From: Aspidapion aeneum
Lineage: Eukaryota; Arthropoda; Insecta; Coleoptera; Brentidae
DNA length: 64,000 bases
NCBI GenBank assembly: GCA_963576565.1
Contig: OY755040.1
Coordinates: 82,307,321 to 82,371,320, forward strand
Reading direction: 5' to 3'
The notes under the pieces were generated by a model. It was not told the DNA's origin, searched no databases, and worked only from the letters and a program-made list of their open reading frames with translations. Numbering within the stretch: the stretch's first letter is position 1; every line of letters begins with the position of its first letter. The translations under genes were made by a program, and so were the position numbers. Positions 1 through 11,541 of the stretch are shown piece by piece.

Positions 1-4
1 TACT

Positions 5-68
5 AAAGTTATATATGAGGTGACACCGTAGTTTATATACTTTGTTTTGAGGTGGCTAAGTACCCTTT

Positions 69-137
<69 letters not shown>

Positions 138-197
138 GGTACGTAGCCACCTCAAAACAAAGTATATAAACTACGGTGTCACCTCATATATAACTTT
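5..197. repeat. (AT)n microsatellite between long inverted arms
   Basis: A run of about 60 bases of alternating A and T (72-132) is flanked by arms at 5-71 and 133-197 that are reverse complements with only about one mismatch. The whole could fold into a hairpin or cruciform of about 65 bp. The arms contain the motif GAGGTGACA, which recurs near 200-220 and 13,295-13,310 beside another (AT)n run. This may be a small foldback element, or AT expansion at the centre of a palindrome. Confidence 0.8.
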
Positions 198-241
198 TGT
201 ACCTCACCTTTGAGGTGACAACGTTTTTCAATAAAAATTTC

Positions 242-284
242 AGGGACGAACCGAACCGAACCGAACAGAACCGAACCGAACCCA
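242..284 (+). repeat. (CCGAA)n pentanucleotide microsatellite
   Basis: About eight imperfect units of CCGAA. The same pentamer recurs at about 11,726-11,743 and, in the complementary form (TTCGG)n, at about 22,590-22,615, all inside repeat sequence. Confidence 0.8.
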
Positions 285-1640
285 ACACACTCAGCAAGCT
301 GTGTGCAAAATTTTGTTCTGAGGTCACAAAATGGTATATATAGCTACTTTTTGGCCGTGTAGTTCACGTATCTACCGGTGGCGCTAGCGTCGCTTTTACT
401 GTAACTAAACGGTCCACTGAGTCACCTCGGTGGTATAAAACGTATTCTGCGTATTAAAACCGCGTCGCAGCTGCCTCAGAAATTTGGCAACATTGCAGAT
501 TAGATTTTAGACGCTACGGGTTTCTTTGTTATATGTAATTTGTACCTGCTTTTTTTACCCTTGGAATATCTAATAGAATTCTCAGAAACGAGTGATATTT
601 TAAGAGGGGTTTTGTAAAGGATTATTATTGTATTTTTTATCTTATTAAAATTATTAGACTAATTTTGCTAGTCTCCTTGCATTTTTTTGCTTATTCTGGC
701 TGGTAGTTTTTAACGGTTTTATTTAACTTGACTTGATTGATTTTGTAATATAATAAATTTTTGCGACATCTATTCAGACACTTTCCTGTGGGCAAGACTT
801 CAAAATTGGTTAAGTAGTTTAACCTTATAAAATGACGTTTTGGTGCAAAAGGTCCAAAGCTTGGCACAATTATAGAGCGATGCCAGCTCTCGCCGGTTTT
901 TAAAAAAAATGGCGCACGAATTCTCTTTTTTTTTAAATAACTTGGTTTTTTAACAAAGTTTCAAAAATTATAGCCAACGAAATTTTATACGAAAATGCAA
1001 AACTGTGTTTTTTGTTAGACTAAAAACAAGGTTCGAGGTATGATATTAACCATTTTTTCATTTTGGAATTTGTCCAATTTGTTTTTTTGGTGACCTTTAA
1101 ATTAAAAGTTACTCATTTTTGAGAAGGATTGAAATGACATGAAATAAAGATAGATAAATATTCTGCAAAAATTATTAATCAGTTGCATGGGTAATATTCT
1201 TGGTAAGATACAAACCATAAAGTTTTAGGTCTACCCACATATATGTATTTCTATATTATATGCAAAATAAACTGAAATAATTAGGTTTTATCTAATTTTC
1301 TAAAAACTAAGTACCTAAGACTTCATGGGCTATTTTTAAAAATCAGAAAAAAACCTGTATTATTTTTATAGGTTTTGTTTATTAGGTTCGCGCGCCGCAT
1401 ACCATCTTTTCTTGAAACATTTCAGCCGATATTTGACCTATCTAAAACTTTACTTCGGAATGAGCTACGAATCTCAAACTTTGCACAGTCGTAGATCTTC
1501 ATGGAGTTAAAAACCCCTCCAAGTTTCATGGAATTCCATAAAGTAGTAAAGTAGTTACGAAATTTCAAAAACCGTCGAAATTGCCACTCACTCACTCACT
1601 CACTCACTCATGTATAGATCATCAATATTCTACTGTACTT
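285..1640. other. non-coding, A/T-rich, no gene seen
   Basis: No open reading frame with recognisable similarity. Contains poly-A/T runs and a (CACT)n microsatellite at about 1,584-1,610 just upstream of the 141-bp tandem repeat. Nothing else is supported. Confidence 0.6.
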
Positions 1641-1689
1641 GTAGACATGCTACAAAGCTGAAATTTGGCAGACTTATAGAAATTATGAC

Positions 1690-2400
1690 CAAACCCCTGG
1701 AAAAAATCAAAAAACCCCAAAATTCATCATAAAATAATTTACTCCCCTCCCCCACACATGTAAAGTTTTGTAAAAGTAACATTGCCCACTTCCAGAAATG
1801 GCAGACTGATAGGAACTATGATAAAACTATAGAAAAAAAAAATTAAAACCTCAAAATTATAATTAACTTTCGTTCCCTATAAATGTAAAGTAATGTAAAA
1901 GTAACATTGCCCACTTCCGGACACGCTAGAGAGCTGAGCTTTGGAAGGCCGATAGTAACTATGATAAGACTATAGAAAAAAATTAAAACACCCCAAAATT
2001 CTAATTTACTTCCTTCCCCTATAAATGTGAAAGTGTGTAAAAGTAACATTGCCCACTTCCAGAAACGCTCGAGAGCTGAGCTTTGGAAAGCTGATAGGAA
2101 CTATGATAAAACTATAAAAGAAAATTAAAAAACCCCAAAGTTTAATTAACTTCCCTCCCCTATAAATGTAAAGTTATGTAAATTAGCATTGTCCACTTCT
2201 AGAAACGCTAGAGAGCTGAGCTTTAGAAGACTATAGGAAAAAATTTAAAAACACCAAAATTTTAATTTACTTTCCTCCCCTATAAATGTAAAGTTATGTA
2301 AAATTAACTTTGCCTACTTCCAGGGACACTAGAGAGCTGAGCTTTAGAAGGCTGATAGGAACTATAATAAAACCATAGGAAAATATAAAAAACGTCAACA
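1690..2400 (+). repeat. ~141-bp tandem repeat array, copy A
   Basis: Degenerate tandem units share blocks such as CCTATAAATGTAAAG, AACATTGCCCACTTCC and GAGAGCTGAGCTTTGGAAG. The block CCTATAAATG starts at 1,876, 2,018, 2,159 and 2,279, so the period is 142, 141 and then 120 bp (a deletion). A second copy of the array lies at 4,015-4,369 and continues at 11,537-11,760 on the far side of BEL-1. It is satellite-like, or internal repeats of a larger non-autonomous transposon. Confidence 0.85.
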
Positions 2401-2500
2401 TTTTTAATAGGTATTTCAAAAGTTTTGAACAATATCCCGCATATTTTACTACTTTAAAACTTAAATATTATCCAAATCCTTTAAACAAGCAGTGAGATCA

Positions 2501-2861
2501 TAACAAAAACATTTCATGTAAAAAAAGCCAAGTACGCGAAAGTGGTATTCCCCAAAAAGAATTGAGAAAAATGTAAAGCAAGTTCTCCAATACATATTTT
2601 AAAATAAATGGTTCTTACTAGTTTCGAAATGTTTTTCTAAACTTGGCTATTACGGCTGCAAATGACTCTTAGGCACAGTGCTAAATTGAATGTAAAGAAG
2701 TTTGGCTGGAATAGCAAAGTTTAAAAAACATTTCTAAACTAGTAAGAACCATTCATTTTGAAATTTGTATTGGAGAACTTGGCTTTACTTTTATCTCAAT
2801 TCTTTTTACGGAATACCACTTTCGCGTACTTGGCTTTTTTTTACATGAAATGTTTTTGCTA
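2501..2861. repeat. hairpin repeat with ~150-bp inverted arms
   Basis: The left arm (about 2,501-2,650, containing AAGCCAAGTACGCG) is the reverse complement of the right arm (about 2,712-2,861) with a few mismatches and a ~60-bp loop. The left arm alone, plus the loop, recurs at about 11,868-12,062 after copy B of the 141-bp array, so array and arm travel together as one repeat family. Confidence 0.8.
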
Positions 2862-2869
2862 TAATTCAG

Positions 2870-4010
2870 TTTTCTAAAAAATCATTTAAGAGGACAATAT
2901 TAAAAACATTTTTTTTAGAAAATATTTTTTTATTTTAATCGGTATATTGTATATAGTAGTTTTAAAGCTAAAGTTGATACTTCAGGGTCGTACGAAAATT
3001 AAGGATATTTTTATAATAAACCGAAATTATTAGGTTTCATATGATTTTCTCAAAAAATAAGCTTTCTACATCAAATGTGTTTAAAACTTTATTGTAGGAA
3101 TTTAAATTATAATTTTAAAAATCTATAACTAAAACGGCTTTAATTGACTGTTACTCTCCACCGGCGTCCTTACATTGGGAATATTTGTAATCCTAAAAAA
3201 TTGTCGCCTTTTTCGGACGCCTCTGGTGTGTAATTGGAAATTTAAACATTGTCAGATATACATTAGTAAAAAATATACAGGGTGTCCCATTAAGCATGGC
3301 AGCCGGAATTATCTCAGATACTAGTACAGCTACGACTTCAGGAAAAAATTTTATATAACAAAATCGGGCGTTGTGAATTTACCTAAAATATATTTGTTCC
3401 TGTAGCTCCCGGCTAGGGGGCAGTAATAACACCTCCAACTATAAAAATTGAATTTTATGACAAAACTCTATGATAAACATACACAAATGTTACCAAATTC
3501 GTAATCCTTTAAAAATTCTGCATAATTTGGACCTCTCACTTGTACCTCTTTCTCACTTCCCCACTTGAATAGAATGAAAATGTTACTTTTTATTTAAAAA
3601 ATAATTACCTCTACGTGGTAACTAAACGGACTCATATAATTTATTTGACTTATTAAGAAAACCCAAAAAAATGCAAATATTCTTTTTTTTGTTTAAATTA
3701 AAATTTTTTCAAGGAAATTTTTTAAAAGTACCAAACCAAAAAACTTAAATTTCTTAAAAAATTCAGATACAAACCCATTAATATTTTTACTTAAAGTTGT
3801 CAAGCGATATTCACTTAAGATATTATTGAAATCCGCAAGTCAAAATTTTACTTAGTTTTGCAGATATTTAAAAAATAGTTTTGTTTGTGTATTATGTGGT
3901 GAGACGAGACCTTATTATGTTATTTGCATGTGTCACACCTGTTATAATTTTTGGATAATTTAATGTTTATTGACGTTTTATAAGTTGTTTTTGACATAAA
4001 GAATTATGTA
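2870..4010. other. non-coding; widespread repeat-like stretch near 3,279
   Basis: No coding sequence seen. At 3,279 a stretch begins ACAGGGTGTCCCATTAAG, a terminal-looking motif that resembles GGGTGTCCATTAAG at 29,560. I cannot assign either to a family. Confidence 0.4.
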
Positions 4011-4014
4011 ATCA

Positions 4015-4369
4015 ATCAAAAAACCCGAAAATTCTAATTCACTCCTCTCCCCCATACATGTAAAGTTATGTAAAAGTAACACTGCCCACTTCCAGAGGCG
4101 CTAGAGAGCTGAGCTATGGCCGACTGATAAGAAATATGACAAAATTACAGGAAAAAACTTAAAAACCCCAAAATTTTAATTAACTTCTCTACCCTATAAA
4201 TGTAAAGTAATGTAAAAGTAACATTGCCCACTTCCAGATACGCTAAAGAGCTGAACTTCGGAAGGCCGATAGGAACTATGATAAAACTATAAAATAAAAT
4301 TTAAAAACCCCAAACTATAATTAACTTCCCTCCCCTTTAAATGCAAAGTTATGTAAAAGTAACATTCTC
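4015..4369 (+). repeat. ~141-bp tandem repeat array, copy B, left part
   Basis: Two and a half units related to 1,690-2,400. The array stops abruptly at the 5' LTR of BEL-1 and continues at 11,542 after the 3' LTR. The last five bases, TTCTC at 4,365-4,369, are the target site duplicate of 11,537-11,541. Confidence 0.85.
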
Positions 4370-4852
4370 TGTTCGTGCAACTTTAATTTTAAATTCAAAT
4401 TTTGCGCCAAATTCCCGTATTCGGAAAACCCACACAATTTCAATTTGATTGGCACAAGCAAAACGCCAGCGCCATCTACGAAAAATGAATCTGCGCAAAA
4501 AGGCGTAACCAAAAAAAGATTCGTCTGTCGTATTTTATCGAGATCACCACGCAGCATGGTGATAAATTCTATTAACCAAAAAATCCAATAACATTCTTAG
4601 AAAATCAAACTAAACCATTACACAAACAAGTGATTCTAGTGTGGATCGACTGCAACGACTGGGCCAGCGAGAGGAGCTCCTCTGGACGACGGAAACAGCT
4701 GAAAAGGTGAGTGCCAATCCTCTATATTGTCTTTGTGTGGCTCGGAAAAATTAATATTTTTACATCGTCCTTTTAAGGATTTTTGCACCCAGATTTTATA
4801 AAACGGCCAGCGCTTACAGTCCCGCTGCTCTACCAACCTCAAAACAACAACA
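4370..4852 (+). repeat. BEL-1 5' LTR
   Basis: 483 bp, TG...CA ends, no difference seen from the 3' copy at 11,054-11,536 (constant offset 6,684). It contains GTGAGT, a possible splice donor, near 4,706. Confidence 0.95.
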
Positions 4853-4857
4853 TTTTC

Positions 4858-4875
4858 TGGTCCCACGACCCAGAT
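4858..4875 (+). promoter_or_regulatory. BEL-1 candidate primer binding site
   Basis: Five bases after the 5' LTR a stretch begins TGGTCCCACGACCC. Starting with TGG (complement of tRNA CCA end) in this position is what a primer binding site should look like. I could not identify the tRNA by eye. Confidence 0.5.
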
Positions 4876-5422
4876 AGTTTTTTAAAATTTGTTTGCTAAA
4901 AATATTAGATCTTTTCGTCTCGCCATTTTGGCTCGTTTGTTGCCGTGTCCGGTTTAGAAAGGAGGTTCCGTCCCCCCTTGCGTGGCTTAACGGTTGCTCC
5001 ACCCACATTTCATTGCAGCCGAAATTGGCACTTGGTACGTCGTTTGTTTTGATTCAAAAATCGAAATTTGTTTAAATAATAGTTATTTGTTTAAATAATA
5101 TGTTATAGTTATTCAAACCAACAAAAGTGCTTGTGAGTTAAATGCTTTATTCTTATTTAACAGGTAAACAAACACATCTAGTAGAATTAGTATTTACCTG
5201 TAAATAATAAGAGAAACGGTAGTAGGTACAAGTTGTTTTGCGTGCATTTATTTGGGAGAAAAATCGCGACCTAGGATAACAGCTGTGATAAGTTTTTGCA
5301 TTTATTCGAGAAATCGATAATAAAATATATGCTGTCGGACTCTTTTGGACTGATTAAAGTCAATAGGGGTCAAGTGTTAGTTTTATTCCTTTTAAATATT
5401 TTTTATTTTTTTAATTAACAAT

Positions 5423-6054
5423 ATGTCGTTAAAAAAGCTTGAGAATCAACGCAAAGTTTCAATATCTCGTATTACGGAAACGTATAACTACACAAAACAA
5501 AAGCTAAATCAGATAGTTCTTCCTTGCCAATTTTTAAGGCGTTTTACGAATCGTTAGATGATCACTATGAACAATTTAAAAACATTCATAATGACATCAT
5601 AGGTCTCTTGAAAGACGACGACGATGATGAATTCGAAGTACAAGACAAAATTAGGAAAGATACGGATCTATTCTACCACCAAGCTAAAGTTCTTTTTTCG
5701 AGTTTATGTTCCGATTCAGTTCATTCAAATTTCACCCCCGCAACTTCACACTATTCACGTAGCGATGATCTGGGCCCTTTAAAGGTACCTTGCTTTAATG
5801 GAAACGTAAAAAAGTGGCCAACCTTTTACGATGTTTATTCTTGTTTGGTTCACGAAAACTCTAATTATTCCGATATAAGGAAATTTCAACATTTGCTAAC
5901 CTTCCTTGAGGGCGAACCACTTAATATTTTAAGTTCTATAAAATTAACGGCAAGAAATTACGCAATCGCCTGGAAGGTATTAACAGATCGCTATCAAAAT
6001 AAAAGACTTTTAGCCAGTACCTACTGGAACTCAATTTCTATGCAAATTCTTTAA
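5423..6054 (+). pseudogene. BEL-1 Gag, N-terminal part (frameshifted)
   Basis: Gag forms the virus-like particle. A plausible start ATG at 5,423 opens a frame that closes near 5,555; the homologous reading continues in another frame from about 5,524 to 6,054, so there is a one-base shift near 5,525. Residues such as CFNGNVKKWPTFYDVY and YQNKRLLASTYW match the conserved Gag region of BEL/Pao elements (compare CFSGHLKSWPTFFDLY in BEL-3). A run of six acidic residues (DDDDDE) lies near 5,615. The frame is lost again near 6,045. No known start codon other than 5,423 fits the family. Confidence 0.85.
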
Positions 6055-6060
6055 AGGGAA

Positions 6061-7805
6061 ACCAGTCAGCAAAGGATCTTAGAGTCTTGGTAGATACCTT
6101 TTCCGAGAATATTGCGGCGCTCGAAAATCTTGAATTTCCAGTAACGTCGTGGTGTTTTTGTTTATTTTCAATTTTATTATCAAAAATCGATCAAACCACA
6201 AGAACAGCTTTCGAATTAAAGTATAGTACTACCGAGATTCCAACATATCAAAATCTAATTCAGTTTCTTATTAACCAATGCCGTGCTCTTGAAACAGTAC
6301 AGCTATCTCCCCAAAATACGCAAATGCAACCTTCGACTTCAAAACAGCAAAAACCAAATTATTCGAATTCTAGTAACCAAAAATATAATTCTTATTCAAA
6401 TAATCAGTACAAATCAAGCCCTCCATCAAATTTTTTAGCGCATACGCACTCACAAGTATCAAATAAACAATCCAATATTCAATTTCGACAAAACCAACAA
6501 CCCTATAAGTGCAGATTATGCAATAATTCTTTTCATCCACTCTCGCAGTGTGGTGTTTTTATCTCCAAATCTCCTTCAGATCGTTTTACTTATGTAAAAC
6601 AACAATCGTTATGTATCAACTGTTTACGTTCAAATCATCAAGTAATTGACTGCAGTAGTACCTACAACTGCAGGGTATGTCGACATAGGCACCATAGTCT
6701 TATTCATCTATCGCAAACGACAGATTCAATCCGTCAGAATTCAAGTCAATCCTTTGTTAATTCAAGCCAAAATTCAAATCAAAATTCGAACTTAAATCAA
6801 AGTTTTAATTCAAATCAAGTGGCCGTGCCTAGCACAGGCACAAACTTATCGTATCAGAATTCAAATTCAAGTCTTAGCCAACAGAACCCTAGTTTTGTTC
6901 AACCCAGTTCAAATTCAATTCAAATCAATTCAAATCCAAATACATCTACAAATCAATACTCTTCGTTATCCACCTTGACGCCCCGTACGACAGTGCTTCT
7001 AGCTACTATAAAATTAGAGGTACTCGATAGTCGGGGTAACTACCAACCTGTCCGAGCACTTCTGGACAGCGGTAGCCAAGCTAACCTGATAAGCGAAGCT
7101 TGTCTTAACAGGTTAGGCTTGCCAAGAAACAAAATTTCGATCCCTGTTCTGGGACTAAATCAATCTTCATCGGCCACTAACGGCATTTCTACTTGCACTA
7201 TTCGAGCCCTAGGCCAACAAGAGCCTGCCTTTTCTATTCAAGTCTTCGTTTTACCGAAACTCTGTTCGAATATGCCCTCAATACAGGTAGATTCATCCAA
7301 TTGGAGTCATATTTCAAATCTAAAGCTTGCAGATAACCAATTTTACAAACCTGGTCCAATTGACTTACTCTTAGGTGCACAACTTTACACAGAAATCGTC
7401 CAATCAAGACGAATTCCAGGACCTCACGGCCAACCCTCCGCTTTTGAGACAGTTTTTGGGTGGGTCTTGATGGGCCAAACTCAAAACATAAATATTTCAC
7501 CTCAAGTCAATTCTTACTTTACTTCCTGTGAGCAGTCTCTCGACTTTAATATTCGCAGATTTTGGGAACTAGAATCAATTAAGTCAAAAACGTTTCTCTC
7601 ACCCGAAGAAAAAAGATGTGAAGAGATTTTCCAAAAAACTACCACTAGAGATATTTCGGGCCGATTTACTGTAAATTTGCCTTTTCGTCACATTGACCCT
7701 CCTGACCTAGGAGACACATATTCAGTGGCCTATCGTCAATTTTTGTCTCTCGAATCTCGCTTAATAAAAAATTCAAATTTCTATAGTATGTCTCGGATTT
7801 TATGA
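6061..7805 (+). pseudogene. BEL-1 Gag C-terminus and aspartic protease
   Basis: This continues Gag in a new frame. Two CCHC zinc knuckles are visible, CRLCNNSFHPLSQC and CINCLRSNHQVIDC, followed by CRVCRHRHH, then a long Asn/Ser/Gln-rich linker made of NSNQNS-like repeats (about 6,730-6,960). The retropepsin active site LLDSGSQ lies near 7,060 in the usual BEL form DSG. Downstream is the conserved BEL spacer between protease and reverse transcriptase (FGWVLMGQ, FWELE). The frame ends at 7,803-7,805 and the homologous reading resumes from 7,802 after a one-base shift. Zinc knuckles bind the genomic RNA; the protease cuts the polyprotein. Confidence 0.9.
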
Positions 7806-8464
7806 GAGAATATCTCAAAAACGGGCACATGTCTTTAATTCCAAGATCCGAACCTAGACCTCAGTTATGTTCTTATTTACCACATCACGGAGTCCTTCGT
7901 CTTGACAAATCAACGACTAAACTCCGGGTGGTTTTTAACCCCTCGATTAAGGGTTCGAAAGGCCTAAGCATGAACGAAACTCTTTTAATAGGACCAAAAT
8001 TACAAGCCGATATTTCCGAAATTCTATTAAAATTCAGATTTTATTCTATCGTATTTTTGACTGATATAAAACAGCACTTTTTACAAATTCAAATTAATCC
8101 AATTCATCGGGACTACCAAAGGCTACTTTGGCGATTTGATCCCAATGAACCCCTGCAGGAATACAGGTTTAATACAGTGACGTTTGGTGTTAGTTCAAGT
8201 CCCTATTTAGCTATTAGAACTCTTAGAGAACTAGCCATCCTGGAGGCTAAGAATTATCCTGAAGCATCCCAGGTCCTTTTGAATAACATTTTCATGGACG
8301 ATATTTGCTGTGGAGCTAACTCTCTAGAAGGTGCTTTATCACTTCAAAAGGATCTCATAGCGTTGCTTAAATTGGGAAAATTTGAATTAAGAAAATGGGC
8401 ATCAAATAATCCGAAACTTCTTTCACATTTGTCGCCCGCTGATTGTCAGATCCGTTACCTTTGA
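7802..8464 (+). pseudogene. BEL-1 reverse transcriptase
   Basis: Copies element RNA into DNA inside the particle. Visible motifs in order are LRVVFNPS, the motif-A aspartate in LTDIKQHF (about 8,058), TFGVSSSPYLA (about 8,184) and the catalytic FMDDICCG (about 8,290; most BEL elements have YVDD or YMDD). The frame shifts near 8,450; the thumb/connection region then reads in the next frame. Catalytic residues are all present. Confidence 0.92.
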
Positions 8465-10319
8465 AGACGATTCTTCAACATCGATTAAGGTGTTGGGCCT
8501 TCAATGGCACCCTTCTACAGATACTTTTACCTATTCTTGTACCCCTTGTGAAAAACCTTGCACCAAAAGGAATATTTTATCGGCTATCGCTAAAATTTGG
8601 GATCCTATAGGTTTCTTATCGCCTGTTTAATTTTTAGCCAAAGTGATTATGCAAAAACTTTGGTTATGCAAAACTGATTGGGATGAAATACCCCCCGATC
8701 CAATCAAAACTCTTTGGAATCAATTCAATAATCAATTAACCACTCTTTCGAATCTTTGTATACCTAGACATATTTTTTTGAATAATATTCAACGATGTCA
8801 ATTGCTAGGTTTCTGAGATGCATCCGAGCTAGGATACGCTTCTTGCGTATACGTTCGCGTCGAATTACCAAATAAAATTATCAAAACTGCTCTAGTCATG
8901 GGCAAGTCAAGGGTTGCTCCCTTACACACTATTTCAATCCCACGTTTGGAACTACTTGGAGCTACTCTATTAGCTGATTTACTCGAACTAGTTATTCGCA
9001 CCTATTCATCATTACTCGTAATCGATGAAATTCTTGCGTTCTCGGACTCACAGGTCACGCTTCATTGGGTCACATCTTCACCTCACAAGTGGAAGACCTT
9101 TGTGGCAAACCGCGTAAGTCGTATTCAAGAAACAATCCCCGAAGTCCCATGGTATCACATTACTTCACTCGAGAACCCTGCCGACTGCGCTAGCAGAGGG
9201 TTGTCGCCCAATAACTTAATAAATCACCCTCTTTGGTTTCACGGCCCTCCATGGATTACCTTGCCCACTACGGAGTGGCAAATTCAAAGGTTTATAAATG
9301 AACGTTCTTTGGGAGTTCCAGACGAGGTTCTCAAAGAAGAAAAACCGGAAAATTCAGTGGTGCTGACGGCAGAAATTCAAAATCAAAACTTTTTTGATAG
9401 ATTAATCGATAAAATATCCAATTTAAATACCATTCAAAAAATCATTTGTCATTTTCTAAGACTTATTCACAATCGAAAAACCTCAGTGGACCCTTTATCC
9501 GGCGTTTTTTCCGCTTTTGAACTACACAAGGCTCTACTTGTTTTAGTTAAAAGGGTCCAAGAAGAGTGTTTTTCGGATATCATTCAAAAAATTCAAAATA
9601 CTCAGCTATTACCTAAGCCGTTTCGCAAACTCGCGCCCTTTTTGGACGAATTGGGTTTCCTTAGAGTGGGCGGACGCTTACGCCATTCTCAACTCTCCTT
9701 TGAGGCAAAACATCCCTTATTATTGCCGAAATCTCATAGATTAACCCAATTGATCATTATTCAAACTCATAACGAAAATTTACATCCCGGAATAAACACA
9801 GTCCAATACTTAATTCGTCAAAAGTTTTGGATTATGTCATCACGTCGAGCTATTCAGAGGGTTTTATTGCAATGTATTCCCTGCTTTCGCTTAAAACCAA
9901 AACCGTATACTCCGTACATGTCGGATTTACCATCTTTTAGAACGTCACAATTAAAATGTTTTTCACACGTTTGCTTAGACTATGCAGGCGCAATCAAAAC
10001 CTTTGTAGGTCAGAGACGTCGTGGAGCACAAGTTGGTAAATCATATATCGCAGTCTTTGTCGATACTTCTGTCAAAGCAATCCATATCGAGCTTGTTTCG
10101 GATTTAACCACAGAGGCGTGCATCGCTGCTTTACGACGCTTTGTCGCTAGACGTGGCACTTGTGTCCAAATCACAAGTGATAGAGGCTCAAACTTTGTTG
10201 GGGCTATTAAGGAGCTCCATAATCTTTCGAAATTAGCTTCTGAGAGCTTAAAAATCAAATGGTGTCTTAATAGTCCGGGAGCCCCCCACCTAAATGGTCT
10301 AGCAGAGTCAAATCCATAA
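8454..10319 (+). pseudogene. BEL-1 connection, RNase H and integrase core (two stops)
   Basis: One frame from 8,454 to 10,319 broken by TAA at 8,628 and TGA at 8,814. It holds the connection (VLGLQWHP, IWDPIGF), the RNase H-like region (DASELGY just after the second stop, SIPRLELLGA, FSDSQVTLHW, NPADCASRG), the integrase zinc finger (HNENLHPG then CIPC) and the catalytic core with the first Asp in CLDYAGA and the second in TSDRGSNF. The third catalytic residue, Glu, falls where the frame is lost near 10,300. RNase H removes the RNA template; integrase inserts the DNA. Confidence 0.9.
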
Positions 10320-10327
10320 AAACACAT

Positions 10328-10840
10328 TTGTATCGGGTCATCGGTGACCAGATACTAACCTTCGAAGAGCTCTATACTCTCCTCGCCCAAATAGAGGCAT
10401 TACTCAATTCTCGACCCCTTTGTGAGCAAAGCTCTGACCCAAACGATCTTACGTCTTTGACTCCGGGTCATTTCCTCACAATGGAACCCCTTAATTCGTG
10501 TCCTGATCCTGACCTTTCTACCCTTAAAGTTAATACCCTTAAGCGTTGGCAACTTATCCAACGAATTCATGCCGATTTCTGGAAGCGTTGGAAACTCGAG
10601 TACTTAAATACTTTACAACAGCGTTCTAAGTGGTCGGACCCTTCGGTTGAAATCAAGCTAGATACGCTTGTATTAATTAAGGATGAAACTAGGCCGCCAT
10701 TACACTGGTTGCTGGGTAGAATAGTATCGGTACATCCTGGTCGGGATAATCACATTCGAGTTGCTACTGTTAAAACACAACACGGACTTTTCACTCGTCC
10801 CGTGGTCAAGTTGTGCCCACTACCTTTAGATGCGCACTAA
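10328..10840 (+). pseudogene. BEL-1 integrase C-terminal part
   Basis: Continues integrase after a frameshift near 10,305. Motifs HLYRVIGDQ (just upstream in the same frame), LNSRPLC, LTPGHFL, DFWKRWKLEYL and RPVVKLCPLP are the conserved C-terminal region of BEL/Pao integrases, seen also in BEL-2, BEL-3 and BEL-4 here. The stop at 10,838-10,840 looks genuine because the same LCPLP ending closes the other BEL elements. About 200 bp of A/T-rich 3' sequence follows before the polypurine tract. Confidence 0.92.
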
Positions 10841-11039
10841 ACTCCCAAGCAACTTCTTTTGTTTCGTGTGTCGTTATCTAGAATATATATATGTTTTTTT
10901 TTCATTTTTTTTTCTTTTTGATCTATAAACCTAAAACGGATTTTAATAACCTACCCTTTAAGGTTTTGAATTAACTTATATTTTTTTTTATATATAGCCA
11001 TTTGTTTATTCAATTAATCTCAATGTAAAACTTCGTTTT

Positions 11040-11053
11040 AAGTGGGCGGAAAA
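11040..11053 (+). promoter_or_regulatory. BEL-1 polypurine tract
   Basis: AAGTGGGCGGAAAA lies directly against the 3' LTR, the expected place and composition for the plus-strand DNA primer. Confidence 0.75.
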
Positions 11054-11536
11054 TGTTCGTGCAACTTTAATTTTAAATTCAAATTTTGCGCCAAATTCCC
11101 GTATTCGGAAAACCCACACAATTTCAATTTGATTGGCACAAGCAAAACGCCAGCGCCATCTACGAAAAATGAATCTGCGCAAAAAGGCGTAACCAAAAAA
11201 AGATTCGTCTGTCGTATTTTATCGAGATCACCACGCAGCATGGTGATAAATTCTATTAACCAAAAAATCCAATAACATTCTTAGAAAATCAAACTAAACC
11301 ATTACACAAACAAGTGATTCTAGTGTGGATCGACTGCAACGACTGGGCCAGCGAGAGGAGCTCCTCTGGACGACGGAAACAGCTGAAAAGGTGAGTGCCA
11401 ATCCTCTATATTGTCTTTGTGTGGCTCGGAAAAATTAATATTTTTACATCGTCCTTTTAAGGATTTTTGCACCCAGATTTTATAAAACGGCCAGCGCTTA
11501 CAGTCCCGCTGCTCTACCAACCTCAAAACAACAACA
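11054..11536 (+). repeat. BEL-1 3' LTR
   Basis: 483 bp, identical to the 5' LTR as far as I can read, followed by the target duplicate TTCTC. Confidence 0.95.
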
Positions 11537-11541
11537 TTCTC

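Larger units (their letters stand above)
4370..11536 (+). mobile_element. BEL-1: complete BEL/Pao LTR retrotransposon, coding regions broken
   Basis: A 7,167-bp element with two 483-bp LTRs starting TGTTCG and ending ACAACA, flanked by 5-bp target duplications TTCTC (4,365-4,369 and 11,537-11,541). Internal order is Gag, protease, reverse transcriptase, RNase H, integrase, which with the Gag zinc knuckles, the LLDSGSQ protease and the FMDD reverse transcriptase is typical of BEL/Pao. The two LTRs read as identical, implying a very recent insertion. Yet the coding region changes frame about five times and has two in-frame stops (8,628 and 8,814). It is either an element copied in trans or an assembly with small indel errors. 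Confidence 0.95.

Noticed and set aside
1584..1610. (CACT)n short repeat as CRISPR-like array
   Set aside because: Four-base units with no spacers, in a eukaryotic repeat context. No CRISPR array is present in the window.
4893..5075. small open frames between the BEL-1 5' LTR and Gag
   Set aside because: They overlap the primer site and leader and have no similarity to Gag.
10838..11053. envelope gene after BEL-1 pol
   Set aside because: Only about 200 A/T-rich bases between the pol stop and the polypurine tract. No env-like frame with a signal peptide or membrane span is seen after pol in BEL-1, BEL-4 or G1.
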